Source: Saccharospirillum salsuginis
Lineage (GTDB): Bacteria > Pseudomonadota > Gammaproteobacteria > Pseudomonadales > Natronospirillaceae
Assembly: GCF_014651855.1 (NCBI RefSeq)
Contig: NZ_BMXR01000008.1
Location: forward strand, 240,351-299,069
DNA length: 58,719 nucleotides
Direction of reading: 5' to 3'
Both the position numbers and the translations under genes were made by a program. Every line of letters begins with the position of its first letter. The first letter of the stretch is position 1. The notes under the pieces were generated by a model, which saw only the letters and a list, made by a program, of their open reading frames with translations, was not told the origin of the DNA and searched no databases. Below, one piece after another: positions 19,556-28,266 of this stretch.

Positions 19556-20190
19556 CGGTAGGCGGCCTGACGGGCTTCGGCGAGCCGACGGGCCAGGTAT
19601 TCGTTGCGGGTGAGGCCATCGGGATAGTGCTCCATGGCCATAACTTCCCGGACGATCTCGGCTTCCCGTGTCTTGTAGTTTTGGAATTCAGGATCCGGGT
19701 TGGCTCGAAAGGCCGCCAGCCGGGCTTTGCGTTCCCGGTCATACCGCTCGATCAGGGCGAGCCCATCCGCTTTCGCCTGTGCATCGTCACGCTCGATCAA
19801 CGCCAGTCTCAAGGCCAGTGCTTCGCCCGCACTCAGCTTGTTCTCCGCTTCCAGTTGGTTCAACTGACGCCGCAACTCCACTTCCCGATAATCCTGTTCC
19901 GATGGCGTCAAAGCGTCGCGTGTGTCCAGATACTCTCTAACGGCATCGCTGACCCGGAACAGGCGTCGATATTCTTCGTAAGCCAGAAATGCCCGCTGAT
20001 TCTGCGTTTGAGTGGACGAGGTCGAGTCGGACCCTTGGGTAGAGAGAGCGGATTCGGGGGAGGAACGCAGGGACGTTGGGGGTGTGTGTGACGCCGGGGG
20101 AGCGTCATTCGTGTTCGCATCGAGTCCATACCACCCGATGGAAACGGCGGTGAGTGCGGCCAGGCCGCTGCCGATCCAGATGCGTTTCAT
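19552..20190 (-). CDS. Membrane-anchored helical protein of unknown function
   Basis: This 212-residue protein has an N-terminal hydrophobic anchor (WIGSGLAALTAVSIGWYGL) and a Ser/Thr/Pro/Gln-rich linker to about residue 65. A charged, almost wholly helical domain follows (ELRRQLNQLEAENKLSAGEALALRL...LALIERYDRERKARLAAFRANPD). Anchor, linker and helical body faintly recall lipase-specific foldases (Lif), and the gene faces a secreted serine hydrolase. The match is only architectural and no diagnostic motif is evident. The ATG at 20190 begins the anchor; the upstream frame to 20391 is not used. Its stop codon lies inside a REP end. Confidence 0.65.
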   Translation of the reverse strand: MKRIWIGSGLAALTAVSIGWYGLDANTNDAPPASHTPPTSLRSSPESALSTQGSDSTSSTQTQNQRAFLAYEEYRRLFRVSDAVREYLDTRDALTPSEQDYREVELRRQLNQLEAENKLSAGEALALRLALIERDDAQAKADGLALIERYDRERKARLAAFRANPDPEFQNYKTREAEIVREVMAMEHYPDGLTRNEYLARRLAEARQAAYR

Positions 20191-20273
20191 CGTTGCCACC
20201 TCTACCTTGAACGACTCTGAGAGTCGGTCCCTAAAGACGCGGAAACGCGTCACCGTCAGGCAGTGTAGCACCG

Positions 20274-20299
20274 AAAAAAGGGGCGGGGCGGGCCCGCCC
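20274..20299 (-). terminator. probable intrinsic terminator after the DUF1338 gene
   Basis: On the minus strand the perfect palindrome GGGCGGGCCCGCCC is followed by CGCCCC and a run of six T. It lies 10 bp beyond the stop of the DUF1338 gene and in the leader of the helical-protein gene, so it would separate the two same-strand genes. Confidence 0.65.
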
Positions 20300-20308
20300 A
20301 ACACACCA

Positions 20309-21115
20309 TCAGCTGTTGCGCATATCGGTGGATTCGAAAATCTTGTCGGCGCTGGCGGCGACGAAGCCCTGGTACAGGTTGCCTTCGTCATCCAGGTAAC
20401 GTTTGGCGAATTCGTAATAGCAGGTGGAGACGTCGTGAACCGCTCCGCCCTTGAAGGTGAACGGCATCACGCTGGCCTTGGTCGAGCCCTGTTCCAGCAG
20501 CACCGCCGGCGACCCTTTTACCCGACCGCCGCTTTCGTTCACCTTGAAGCCGAGTTCTTCGACCAGGGCGTTCATTTCTTCGATGCCGTTGATCTGGTTC
20601 AGGGCGTTCACGTTGATGGTGAAGTGATTGCAGCGCAAGCCGATGACGCTCAGCCAGGCGGCGTATTCGCTCTCGTCGGCCAGTTCCTGATATTCCTCGT
20701 AGCTCGGTACTTCCCAGAGCGGTCCGCGCCAGAACACGCTGGCGTCCTTGATGTCGCTCGGGTCGATCTGGTCGACGAGGCGGCGAACAATCGCCTGGGC
20801 ATTGTCGGACAGTTCTTCCACCCGCAGTTCACTCAGGAAGATGCGCGGCAGGTCGTCGCGCGGCGGGATGTAGCCGTAAGCGTCGAGTTTCTTGGCCGGG
20901 AAGTTGTAGGGTTCGTAACGGGTGTAGCCCATATGCAGAATGAACGGCTCCAGATCCTTCAGGCGAATCGGGCCGATGTTGAAGGTGCGGAAGGCGACAT
21001 GGTCGTTCAGGACTTGCTCGCCGCGGGATTTGAGGGCGTCGGCGATGGCCTCGGCCTGGGGCGTCATGTTGATGTAGTCCTGCCACAAGTTGTCGTAAAA
21101 GGTCTCGATGTTCAT
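20309..21115 (-). CDS. DUF1338 protein (2-oxoadipate dioxygenase/decarboxylase-like)
   Basis: A 268-residue cytosolic protein of the DUF1338 family. Candidate metal ligands are the His of DHVAFRTFN (about residue 39), the His of RCNHFTINVN and the Glu of CYYEFAKRY. Larger members of this family (HglS/YdcJ) are Fe(II) 2-oxoadipate hydroxyglutarate synthases of lysine catabolism. This short form keeps the metal residues but its substrate is not established. The ATG at 21115 has AGGAGA 6 bp upstream. No lysine-catabolic gene lies nearby. Confidence 0.82.
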   Translation of the reverse strand: MNIETFYDNLWQDYINMTPQAEAIADALKSRGEQVLNDHVAFRTFNIGPIRLKDLEPFILHMGYTRYEPYNFPAKKLDAYGYIPPRDDLPRIFLSELRVEELSDNAQAIVRRLVDQIDPSDIKDASVFWRGPLWEVPSYEEYQELADESEYAAWLSVIGLRCNHFTINVNALNQINGIEEMNALVEELGFKVNESGGRVKGSPAVLLEQGSTKASVMPFTFKGGAVHDVSTCYYEFAKRYLDDEGNLYQGFVAASADKIFESTDMRNS

Positions 21116-21444
21116 GCGTGTCTCCTGAAAGAGGTAGGGCGTCAAACCTGGCCGGCAGTCTACGCCGTTCGCGGGGGTGCGGTTATCACCGGCACGCCAG
21201 GGGTTTTATTCGGGGCGACGTCAGACGATATAGCCACTATAGCCGCTATAGGTAAATCCGATGGCTTGAAACTGAACGAACCGGCGTCATGGTGCGCAGT
21301 GCGCACCCTACGGATAGGGCGGAGCGCAATGTGCACACCGGGGTCCGGGTGGCGTATGTATAGAACCTTGCTAACCCGCTGGTTCCACCTACAGTGAGTG
21401 GACGGCCATACATTAAGTTACACAGTCGCGGATAAGGAAAGCCA
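21116..21444. promoter_or_regulatory. divergent promoter gap with a TATAGCC triple repeat
   Basis: A 329-bp region between the DUF1338 gene and the TVP38-led operon. TATAGCC, TATAGCC and TATAGG occur at 21229, 21238 and 21247 with a 9-bp period. A diverged REP-like palindrome GGTGCGCAGTGCGCACC lies at 21289-21305. The start of the operon is preceded by AAGGAA. No gene is evident. Confidence 0.5.
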
Positions 21445-22197
21445 ATGGACGAGACCGAGACCAACATTCGATTGCCGCGCAAGGTGTCTCCGATCTGGGG
21501 CATCCTGGCGAGCATCCTGTTCGTGGGCGCGGTACTGGGCGTGCTGGTGTACTTCGGGGTGCATGAGCAGGTGGTGGTGCTGCTGCGCTGGGTGGACGCG
21601 CAAGGCTTTTGGGGACCGGTGATGTTCATCCTCGTGATGGCCCTGGTCATCGTGTTTCTGTTGCCGGGGGTGTTGTTCACCACCGGCGCCGGCTTCGTGT
21701 TCGGGGTGTTGGAAGGCACGATCTATGTGGTTGTCGGGTCCACGCTGGGCGCGGCCGTCGCTTTCCTGATTTCCCGGTATTTCTTCGGCCATCGCGCGGC
21801 GGCTTTCGTCCGTTCGCAGGCCAAGCTCAATCTGGTCAGTCAGGAGATGACGCCGAACGGTTGGAAGATCGTACTGCTGACGCGATTGATCCCTTTCTTC
21901 CCGAGCAAGTTGTCGAATTATTTTTTCGGCCTGACCAAGTTTTCATTCCAGGGTTATGTTGTTGGGACCCTGATCGGTTTTACCCCGTTTTCCCTGCACA
22001 ACGTCTACCTCGGTTCGCTGGCGGCGGACATCACCACCCTCGGGGTGCGCAACACCGGGCGCACGCCGCTGGAGTGGACACTTTATGGTGCCGGTTTCGT
22101 GGCGACGCTGATCGCTGTGGTTTATCTCAATCGACTGGCGCGCCGAGCCCTGGCCCGTTACACCGATACTGACAACCTGACGGAGGACGCACCGTGA
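21445..22197 (+). CDS. TVP38/TMEM64-family (DedA-related) membrane protein
   Basis: A 250-residue polytopic inner-membrane protein. The family core is recognisable: FLLPGVLFTTGAGFVFGVLEG, GSTLGAAVAFLISRYFFG, and TRLIPFFPSKLSNYFFGLTKF, with the arginine and prolines typical of VTT-domain proteins. Relatives act in lipid scrambling or undecaprenyl-phosphate recycling. It heads a tight operon: its TGA overlaps the GTG of the glycosidase gene (GTGA), followed by a glycosyltransferase and a phosphatase fusion. This suggests a role in moving a lipid-linked substrate. Confidence 0.9.
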   Translation: MDETETNIRLPRKVSPIWGILASILFVGAVLGVLVYFGVHEQVVVLLRWVDAQGFWGPVMFILVMALVIVFLLPGVLFTTGAGFVFGVLEGTIYVVVGSTLGAAVAFLISRYFFGHRAAAFVRSQAKLNLVSQEMTPNGWKIVLLTRLIPFFPSKLSNYFFGLTKFSFQGYVVGTLIGFTPFSLHNVYLGSLAADITTLGVRNTGRTPLEWTLYGAGFVATLIAVVYLNRLARRALARYTDTDNLTEDAP

Positions 22198-24437
22198 GTT
22201 GGATGAAATGGCTCCCCTGGCGCTTCGCGATTCGTTATGTGGCCCGCAAACAGGGTTTTCTGGATCCCATCGCCCTGTTGGCCCGACTGCATGGTTTCGC
22301 CCAGCCTTCCGAGGTCGGTGAGCCGATCGAACTACTGCGGGCCGGTGTGGTCTTCCACGCCCGGGGCTTGATCAACAGCCGGGTGATACAGCACAACCTC
22401 GATTGGGTCTGGCCGTATTGGATCGAACGACAGTTCGACCCGCGCGATCCTTCATTCGTGCCCCGGGCGTTTTCGATCACGCACATCAACCTCAGTCATC
22501 GGAACTGGACCGCCGTCGGACATCCGGATTGCGAGGAATTGCCCATTGTGGATCCGCGCGGTCTGGTGACACCGATTTACGATGGTTGGTCACTCGATGG
22601 CTGGATCCTGCGCGATGACGGCACCAGTCTGTTGCCCTGTCGGGCCACCGAGTCGCGTCAGGAACAGACCTTCGAGCGGGGCACGAGCGTGGTGACCGAC
22701 ACCCGCTATGAGGGCATGAGCCTGCGCTCCGAGAGCTGGGTGGAGCTGGAAGGCGGGATGCCGGTCTGCCGGATCCGATTGACCGGCAGCAGCGACCGGG
22801 ATGCGTCTCTGGTGTTGTCCTTGCGGCCGTCCAACCCCGAAGGGATTGCCTTTGTGCACGATGTCGAGTTGAACCGCGATCGCACTGTCTGGACAGTGAA
22901 CGATGAGCACGAGGTGCGGTTCAGCCAGCCGGCCGAACGCCACCATGTGTCCGATTACCACAACGGCGATGTCTACATTCATCTTCACGACCTCGATGAC
23001 CAGCAGACCGGACATTGCGAAGTCGGTATGGTAACGGCGGCGGCGCTGTTCGAGCTGAAAGCGGGCGAACCACGCGAATTGACGGCCACCATTCCGTTAC
23101 CGCCGGATCACACCAAAGGGCTCGACGCCGATGCCTGGAGCCGGCTGCGAAACCAGGCTTGCGTGCTGGAGTGCCCCGAGCCCCAGTACCAGTTTCTGTA
23201 CGATGCCGCCGTAACCTCGCTGATTCTGCATTCACCGAAGGACGTCTACCCCGGGCCCTATACCTACAAGCGGTTCTGGTTCCGGGATGCGGCCTACATC
23301 ATTCACGCCTTGCTGTGCGTTGGCCTGACCGAGCGGGCCGAACGTGCTCTCGACCAGTTTCCGGACAGGCAGACGGCGCTGGGCTATTTCCGCTCCCAGG
23401 AAGGGGAGTGGGATTCCAATGGCGAGGTGTTGTGGATTCTCAAGCGCTATTTCGATCTCACCGATCACCCGCCGCATGCGTGGCATAACCTGATCGAAAA
23501 AGGGGCGCGCTGGATCCTGCGCAAGCGCCTGAAGGATGATCTGGACGCTCCCCATGCCGGCTTGATGCCCGCCGGGTTCAGTGCCGAACATCTGGGCCCG
23601 AACGACTACTACTACTGGGACGATTTCTGGAGCGTCGCGGGTCTGCACGCCGCGACCCGCATGATGTCGGAGCAAACCGACCGTCACGGCCGGGACTTCG
23701 AGACCGGCGCCCGGGACTTCGAACGGGCCATCGAGCGCAGTCTGGAGCAATGCCAGGCCAGGTTGGGCCGCCCGGGCATGCCGGCGTCGCCCTACCGCCG
23801 GCTCGATGCCGGGGCGATCGGTTCGCTGGCGGTCGGCTACCCGTTGCAGTTGTGGCGGCCGGACGACCCGCGCCTGCTCGATTGCGTGGAATTTCTGCTG
23901 GAGCGTTGTTTCGTCAAGGGCGCCTTCTATCAGGACATGATTCATTCCGGCCTGAACGCCTACCTGACCCTGCACGTCGCCCAGGTGTTGCTGCGTGCGG
24001 GTGATCCACGCTATCTGGAATTGATGGATGCGGTGGCCGATCTGGCATCGCCGACCGGCCAGTGGCCCGAGGCCATTCATCCCCTGACAGAAGGCGGCTG
24101 CATGGGCGATGGCCATCACGTCTGGGCCTCCGCCGAATGGGTTTTGATGATCCGCAATCTGTTCGTGCGGGAGGAGGGCGATGAATTGCGCTTGTGCGAA
24201 GGTGTCCCGCGCCGGTGGCTCGAGAAGAACCAGCCCATACGTTTCGGCCCCGCGCCCACGCCCTATGGCGCCCTGTCTCTGGCCATCCTGCCCGAGGACG
24301 GCGGCGGCTGGCGACTGGAATGGCGCGGCGACTGGCGCCGGGAATGGCCGCCCATGACGGTCTGTCTGCCGGGGTTCAAGACCCGGTCGCTGGACCAGGC
24401 CGAGGGGTCGGTTACCCTCGAGCCCGAGGACGGATGA
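22194..24437 (+). CDS. (alpha/alpha)6-barrel glycosidase, amylo-alpha-1,6-glucosidase-like
   Basis: A 747-residue protein with no signal peptide. The N-terminal half is beta-rich. The C-terminal half, from about residue 340, carries six-hairpin glycosidase motifs: KRFWFRDAAYIIHAL, GEWDSNGEVLWILKRYFDLT, YYYWDDFWSVAGLHAA and a late TGQWPEAIHP block. These resemble GH15/GH63/debranching-type inverting enzymes, whose catalytic acids lie in such loops; I cannot fix the exact pair. It starts with GTG overlapping the upstream stop and ends 4 bp before the GT4 gene. The context suggests it trims a glucoside made by the neighbouring transferase. The specificity is unknown. Confidence 0.78.
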   Translation: MSWMKWLPWRFAIRYVARKQGFLDPIALLARLHGFAQPSEVGEPIELLRAGVVFHARGLINSRVIQHNLDWVWPYWIERQFDPRDPSFVPRAFSITHINLSHRNWTAVGHPDCEELPIVDPRGLVTPIYDGWSLDGWILRDDGTSLLPCRATESRQEQTFERGTSVVTDTRYEGMSLRSESWVELEGGMPVCRIRLTGSSDRDASLVLSLRPSNPEGIAFVHDVELNRDRTVWTVNDEHEVRFSQPAERHHVSDYHNGDVYIHLHDLDDQQTGHCEVGMVTAAALFELKAGEPRELTATIPLPPDHTKGLDADAWSRLRNQACVLECPEPQYQFLYDAAVTSLILHSPKDVYPGPYTYKRFWFRDAAYIIHALLCVGLTERAERALDQFPDRQTALGYFRSQEGEWDSNGEVLWILKRYFDLTDHPPHAWHNLIEKGARWILRKRLKDDLDAPHAGLMPAGFSAEHLGPNDYYYWDDFWSVAGLHAATRMMSEQTDRHGRDFETGARDFERAIERSLEQCQARLGRPGMPASPYRRLDAGAIGSLAVGYPLQLWRPDDPRLLDCVEFLLERCFVKGAFYQDMIHSGLNAYLTLHVAQVLLRAGDPRYLELMDAVADLASPTGQWPEAIHPLTEGGCMGDGHHVWASAEWVLMIRNLFVREEGDELRLCEGVPRRWLEKNQPIRFGPAPTPYGALSLAILPEDGGGWRLEWRGDWRREWPPMTVCLPGFKTRSLDQAEGSVTLEPEDG

Positions 24438-24441
24438 CACC

Positions 24442-25737
24442 ATGAACCTGTTGATCGTGACCAACACCTTCACTCCGCATATTGGCGGTGTGGCCCGCTC
24501 GGTGACGGCTTTCACCGAAGAGTATCGCCGGCGTGGCCACAAGGTCATGGTCATCGCGCCGGAATTCGAAGGGCAACCGGACCACGAGGAGGGCGTCTAT
24601 CGGGTCCACGCGCTGCGTCGGTTCAACGCCAGTGACTTCTCCGTGGCCTTGCCCATTCATCCGAATCTGAGCAAGGAGGTCAATGCCTTCCAGCCGGATC
24701 TGGTGCATTCCCAGCATCCTTTCCTGCTCGGACTGACAGCCGTCAGGTTGGCGCGCCATCGAGACCTGCCGTTGGTGTTCACGCATCACACGCTTTATGA
24801 ACAGTACACCCATTACGTGCCGGGCGATTCGCCGGCCATGAAGCGATACGTCATCGAACTGTGTACCCGATACGCCAACCTGGCCGACCAGGTGTTCGCA
24901 CCCAGTGAGAGCCTGCGCCGGATCATTCAGGACCGGGGTGTGGAGACGCCCGTCCAGGTGGTGCCGACCGGCGTGACTCCGGGGGCTTTCGATCACGGCG
25001 ACGGTGACGTCTGTCGGCGCTCACTGGGGATACCGGAGGAGGCGTTTGTGGTGGGTCATCTTGGCCGACTGGCGCCGGAGAAAAACCTTGAATTCCTCAC
25101 GCAATCCCTGGTGGCCTTCGTGCAACGAAACGACCGGGCGCGGGTGCTGATCGTCGGTGTCGGGCCGGGCGAGACCGGAATCCGGCAGGCGTTCGAACAG
25201 GCGGGTTTGTCCGACCGATTGTTCATGCTCGGAGTATTGCCGCAAGACGAGCTCAGCAATGCCCTGCATGCCATGGACGTCTTCGCCTTTGCCTCGACCA
25301 GCGAAACCCAGGGCATGGTGGTGACCGAGGCCATGGCCGCCGGTTTGCCGGTGGTGGCGCTCGACGCTTCGGGCGTGCGCGAAGTGGTGGTCGACCGGCA
25401 CAACGGCCGGCTACTGCCCGAGGCCGATGTATCCGCCTTCGGTGATGCCCTGGCCTGGGTGGACGAACTGGACGAACCCGCTCTCGAGCGTCTGCGAACG
25501 GCGGTGCGTGAAACCGCCGAGGCCTTTTCGATGCAACGGTCGGCGGACAAGGCCCTGCGTTGTTTTCTCGAGGTCAAACCCAAGTCGGCGGCGCAATCCT
25601 CGGTGCATGAAAGCCGTTGGGAAGAGATTACCCGTGCCATCAGGACGGAATGGGATATTCTGAAGAGTGTCGCGGGCGCTGGCGAAGCCCTGGTCCGCCG
25701 ATCGGGTAACCCGAAGCCCACTAAGGATGATGCCTAA
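24442..25737 (+). CDS. GT4-family glycosyltransferase, glycolipid-synthase type
   Basis: This 431-residue protein has a GT-B fold. The N-terminal NTFTPHIGGVARSV is the acceptor-side glycine loop. The C-terminal half has VVGHLGRLAPEKN and the retaining-enzyme EX7E motif at Glu288-Glu296 (SETQGMVVTEAM). The domain is typical of diacylglycerol glucosyltransferases and related envelope enzymes. Residues after about 375 form an extra charged helical tail. There is no membrane helix, so membrane association would be peripheral. It is third in the operon, 4 bp after the glycosidase and 5 bp before the phosphatase fusion. The donor is probably a UDP- or GDP-sugar. Confidence 0.88.
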   Translation: MNLLIVTNTFTPHIGGVARSVTAFTEEYRRRGHKVMVIAPEFEGQPDHEEGVYRVHALRRFNASDFSVALPIHPNLSKEVNAFQPDLVHSQHPFLLGLTAVRLARHRDLPLVFTHHTLYEQYTHYVPGDSPAMKRYVIELCTRYANLADQVFAPSESLRRIIQDRGVETPVQVVPTGVTPGAFDHGDGDVCRRSLGIPEEAFVVGHLGRLAPEKNLEFLTQSLVAFVQRNDRARVLIVGVGPGETGIRQAFEQAGLSDRLFMLGVLPQDELSNALHAMDVFAFASTSETQGMVVTEAMAAGLPVVALDASGVREVVVDRHNGRLLPEADVSAFGDALAWVDELDEPALERLRTAVRETAEAFSMQRSADKALRCFLEVKPKSAAQSSVHESRWEEITRAIRTEWDILKSVAGAGEALVRRSGNPKPTKDDA

Positions 25738-25742
25738 CCCTT

Positions 25743-28145
25743 ATGCTGACCCGAATTGAAGTCTGGATTCGTCGCATTCGTCGCAATCTGAGCCGAAGTG
25801 TCTGGCTGGGTCGGCTATTGCATCTCCCCCCTTCAAAAGGCTCACCGTCGCGGCCGGGGCTGGTCATGATCCAGGTGGATGGTCTGAGTCGTCCCGAACT
25901 GGAAAAAGCACTGGAAAAGGGTGAGATGCCTTTTCTGAAACAGCTGCTGAATCGGGAGCAGTATCGATTACACACGCACTACTCGGGGTTGCCCTCCACC
26001 ACACCGGCTGTCCAGGCTGAACTCTTTTATGGAAAGTTGTGTGTCGTCCCGTCGTTTTCCTTTCGCGATCCGGCCAGCGAACGCATCGTGCGCATGTACG
26101 AACCGAATGTCGCCGCCAAGGTGGAGGAAGACCTGGAGCGAGAGGCGGAAGAAGGCCTGTTGAAAGGCGGAAGCGCCTACTCGGACAATTTTACCGGGGG
26201 CGCGCGGGAGTCGCACTTTTGTCCATCCTCCATGGGGTGGGGCCAATCCTTGCGCAAAGCCAACCCGCTGGTACTGATCGTCTTTCTGCTCACGAACCTG
26301 TACAGCTTTGTTCGTGTCGGTGCTTTGTTGGTCGTGGAGACCGTATTGGCGCTGGTCGATCTGGTGCGAGGCATGGTGGGCGGTTTCGATTTTTTGAAGG
26401 AACTGAAATTCGTTCCCACCCGGGTGGCGATATCCATATTGTTGCGTGAACTCTGCGTGATCGGCGGCAAGATCGACATCAGCCGGGGTTTGCCGATCAT
26501 TCACATCAACCTGCTGGGCTATGACGAACAGTCCCACCGGCGCGGACCCACCTCCCTGTTCGCGCACTGGACGCTGAAAGGCATCGACGACGCCATCGCC
26601 CGCTTGTGGCGCGCGACGCACCGGTCACCCTGGCGGCATTATGAAGTCTGGGTCTACTCCGATCACGGCCAGAGCGAAATGACAACCTACGATCGGTTGA
26701 AGGGGTACAGTCTGGAAGAAGCCGTGAACACGGCGTTGAATACGCTCGATAACCGACTGCCGGTCAGCCAACCCGTGTCACGCAGTGGCGACCAGACGCA
26801 ACGGGCCCGTTTTCTGGGCGGGCGCCGCTTCCAGCGGTTGCTGCCGGTGGAGCGCTTCGATACCCGGGAAATCCACGGTCGCCCGCAAGTCACCGCCCTG
26901 GGACCGGTGGGGCATCTGTATTTTCCCTGGTCGATTTCCGGGGACGATCGGACCTTCATGGCCCGCGAGCTGGCCGGAAAACACGGTATTCCGGTGGTGT
27001 TGGCGGTGGAGTCCCCGGGCCGGGTTCGGGCCTATACCGAGATCGGCGAGTTCCAATTGCCGGAGGATGCGGCGAAGTTGTTCGGAGCCGACCACCCTTT
27101 TCTCGACGAACTGGCTCCCGATCTGGTGCGCCTGTGCGAAAACCGGTACTCCGGCGATCTGGTTATGGTCGGGTGGCGCGCCGGTATCGACCCGATCACC
27201 TTCGCCATGGAAAACGGCAGCCATGCCAGCCCGAGCCCGTCGGAGACCCAGGGCTTCGCGTTGCTGCCTTCGGACGCACCTTTGCCTGAACGGCCCCGAT
27301 CCTACCTGCGCCCGCTGGATCTGCGACGGGCCGCACTGTCGTATCTGGGACGCGAATCTCATCCAACCCGGCGGCGGCAGCGTCGCCCCAGTGCCCGCAC
27401 CGAGGACACGCTCCGGGTGATGACCTACAACGTGCACAGCTGCATCGGCATGGACGGCAAGGTCGACGTTGCCCGCATCGCCCGGGTGATCGCCCGCAAC
27501 CGGCCCGATGTGGTGGCGTTGCAGGAACTGGATGTCGGACGCGAACGCAGCGAAGGCGTCGACCAGGCGCACCGCATCGCCCGGTTGCTGGAGATGGAAT
27601 TCCATTTTCACCCGGCCATGCACATCGAGGAAGAGCGCTATGGCGATGCCATTCTGACCCATTTGCCGCAACGACTGGTCAAAGCCGACCTGCTGCCGGG
27701 CCTGTCGACCAAGCCCAACCTCGAACCGCGCGGTGCGCTCTGGGTGGCGGTGGAACTGCACGGCCGTGAGGTGCAGATCATCAACACGCATCTGGGACTG
27801 AATGCGCAGGAGCGCAAAGCCCAGGTGGAAGCGCTGTTGGGGCCGGACTGGCTGGGGCATCCGGATTGCCGGGAACCGGTGATTCTGTGCGGCGATTTCA
27901 ACGCCCGGCCGACCAGCCCGGTGTGCCGGACCCTGAACAAACACCTGCGCGACGCCCAGCATGCCGCCGACGATCACCGACCCCGCCGGACCTTTCCGGG
28001 GCGGCTGCCGGCGGTTCGGATCGACCACATTTACATCGGCCAGGGGCTGGAAGCGAGCACGATCGAGATCCCGGACTCGGCGCTGGTTCGGGTGGCGTCG
28101 GATCATCTACCCCTGGTGGCGGACATACGGTTGCTGGGAAAGTAG
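25743..28145 (+). CDS. Fusion of alkaline-phosphatase-superfamily domain and EEP phosphodiesterase
   Basis: An 800-residue two-enzyme fusion. Residues 38-500 form an alkaline-phosphatase/NPP-like domain with candidate metal ligands Asp46, nucleophile Thr86 or Thr87 (LPSTTPA), Asp261 and His265 (YDEQSH), Asp307-His308 (SDHGQS) and His494. A long hydrophobic stretch at 174-212 interrupts it, so it is probably membrane-bound. Residues 556-798 form an endonuclease/exonuclease/phosphatase domain with Asn563 (TYNVHS), Glu595 (LQELD), His683 (NTHLG), Asp718/Asn720 (GDFN), Asp761-His762 and Asp787-His788. The EEP part resembles YbhP, encoded next to cardiolipin synthase ClsB in E. coli. It is last in the operon. 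A phospholipid or lipid-phosphate substrate is inference. Its TAG stop lies in a REP element. Confidence 0.82.
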   Translation: MLTRIEVWIRRIRRNLSRSVWLGRLLHLPPSKGSPSRPGLVMIQVDGLSRPELEKALEKGEMPFLKQLLNREQYRLHTHYSGLPSTTPAVQAELFYGKLCVVPSFSFRDPASERIVRMYEPNVAAKVEEDLEREAEEGLLKGGSAYSDNFTGGARESHFCPSSMGWGQSLRKANPLVLIVFLLTNLYSFVRVGALLVVETVLALVDLVRGMVGGFDFLKELKFVPTRVAISILLRELCVIGGKIDISRGLPIIHINLLGYDEQSHRRGPTSLFAHWTLKGIDDAIARLWRATHRSPWRHYEVWVYSDHGQSEMTTYDRLKGYSLEEAVNTALNTLDNRLPVSQPVSRSGDQTQRARFLGGRRFQRLLPVERFDTREIHGRPQVTALGPVGHLYFPWSISGDDRTFMARELAGKHGIPVVLAVESPGRVRAYTEIGEFQLPEDAAKLFGADHPFLDELAPDLVRLCENRYSGDLVMVGWRAGIDPITFAMENGSHASPSPSETQGFALLPSDAPLPERPRSYLRPLDLRRAALSYLGRESHPTRRRQRRPSARTEDTLRVMTYNVHSCIGMDGKVDVARIARVIARNRPDVVALQELDVGRERSEGVDQAHRIARLLEMEFHFHPAMHIEEERYGDAILTHLPQRLVKADLLPGLSTKPNLEPRGALWVAVELHGREVQIINTHLGLNAQERKAQVEALLGPDWLGHPDCREPVILCGDFNARPTSPVCRTLNKHLRDAQHAADDHRPRRTFPGRLPAVRIDHIYIGQGLEASTIEIPDSALVRVASDHLPLVADIRLLGK

Positions 28146-28266
28146 GGCAGAAGAGCCTAAGGCGACATCTGCCGCAGCGGGCGAAGCACGCTCTTGTAAC
28201 CGTGCAACTTCAATAAAGAGGGCTTCGCCCTCATGGCAGATGTCGCTTGGAGCTCTTCTGCCCTAC
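28142..28266. repeat. REPIN-like inverted pair filling a convergent gap
   Basis: GTAGGGCAGAAGAGC at the left pairs with GAGCTCTTCTGCCCTAC at the right. Internally CGACATCTGCC pairs with GGCAGATGTCG, and an inner GAGGGCTTCGCCCTC hairpin follows. The element spans exactly the gap between the phosphatase fusion and rarD. Its left GTAG contains the fusion's TAG stop and its right CTAC contains the rarD TAG stop. Single relatives occur at 36538 and 38236. Confidence 0.78.
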
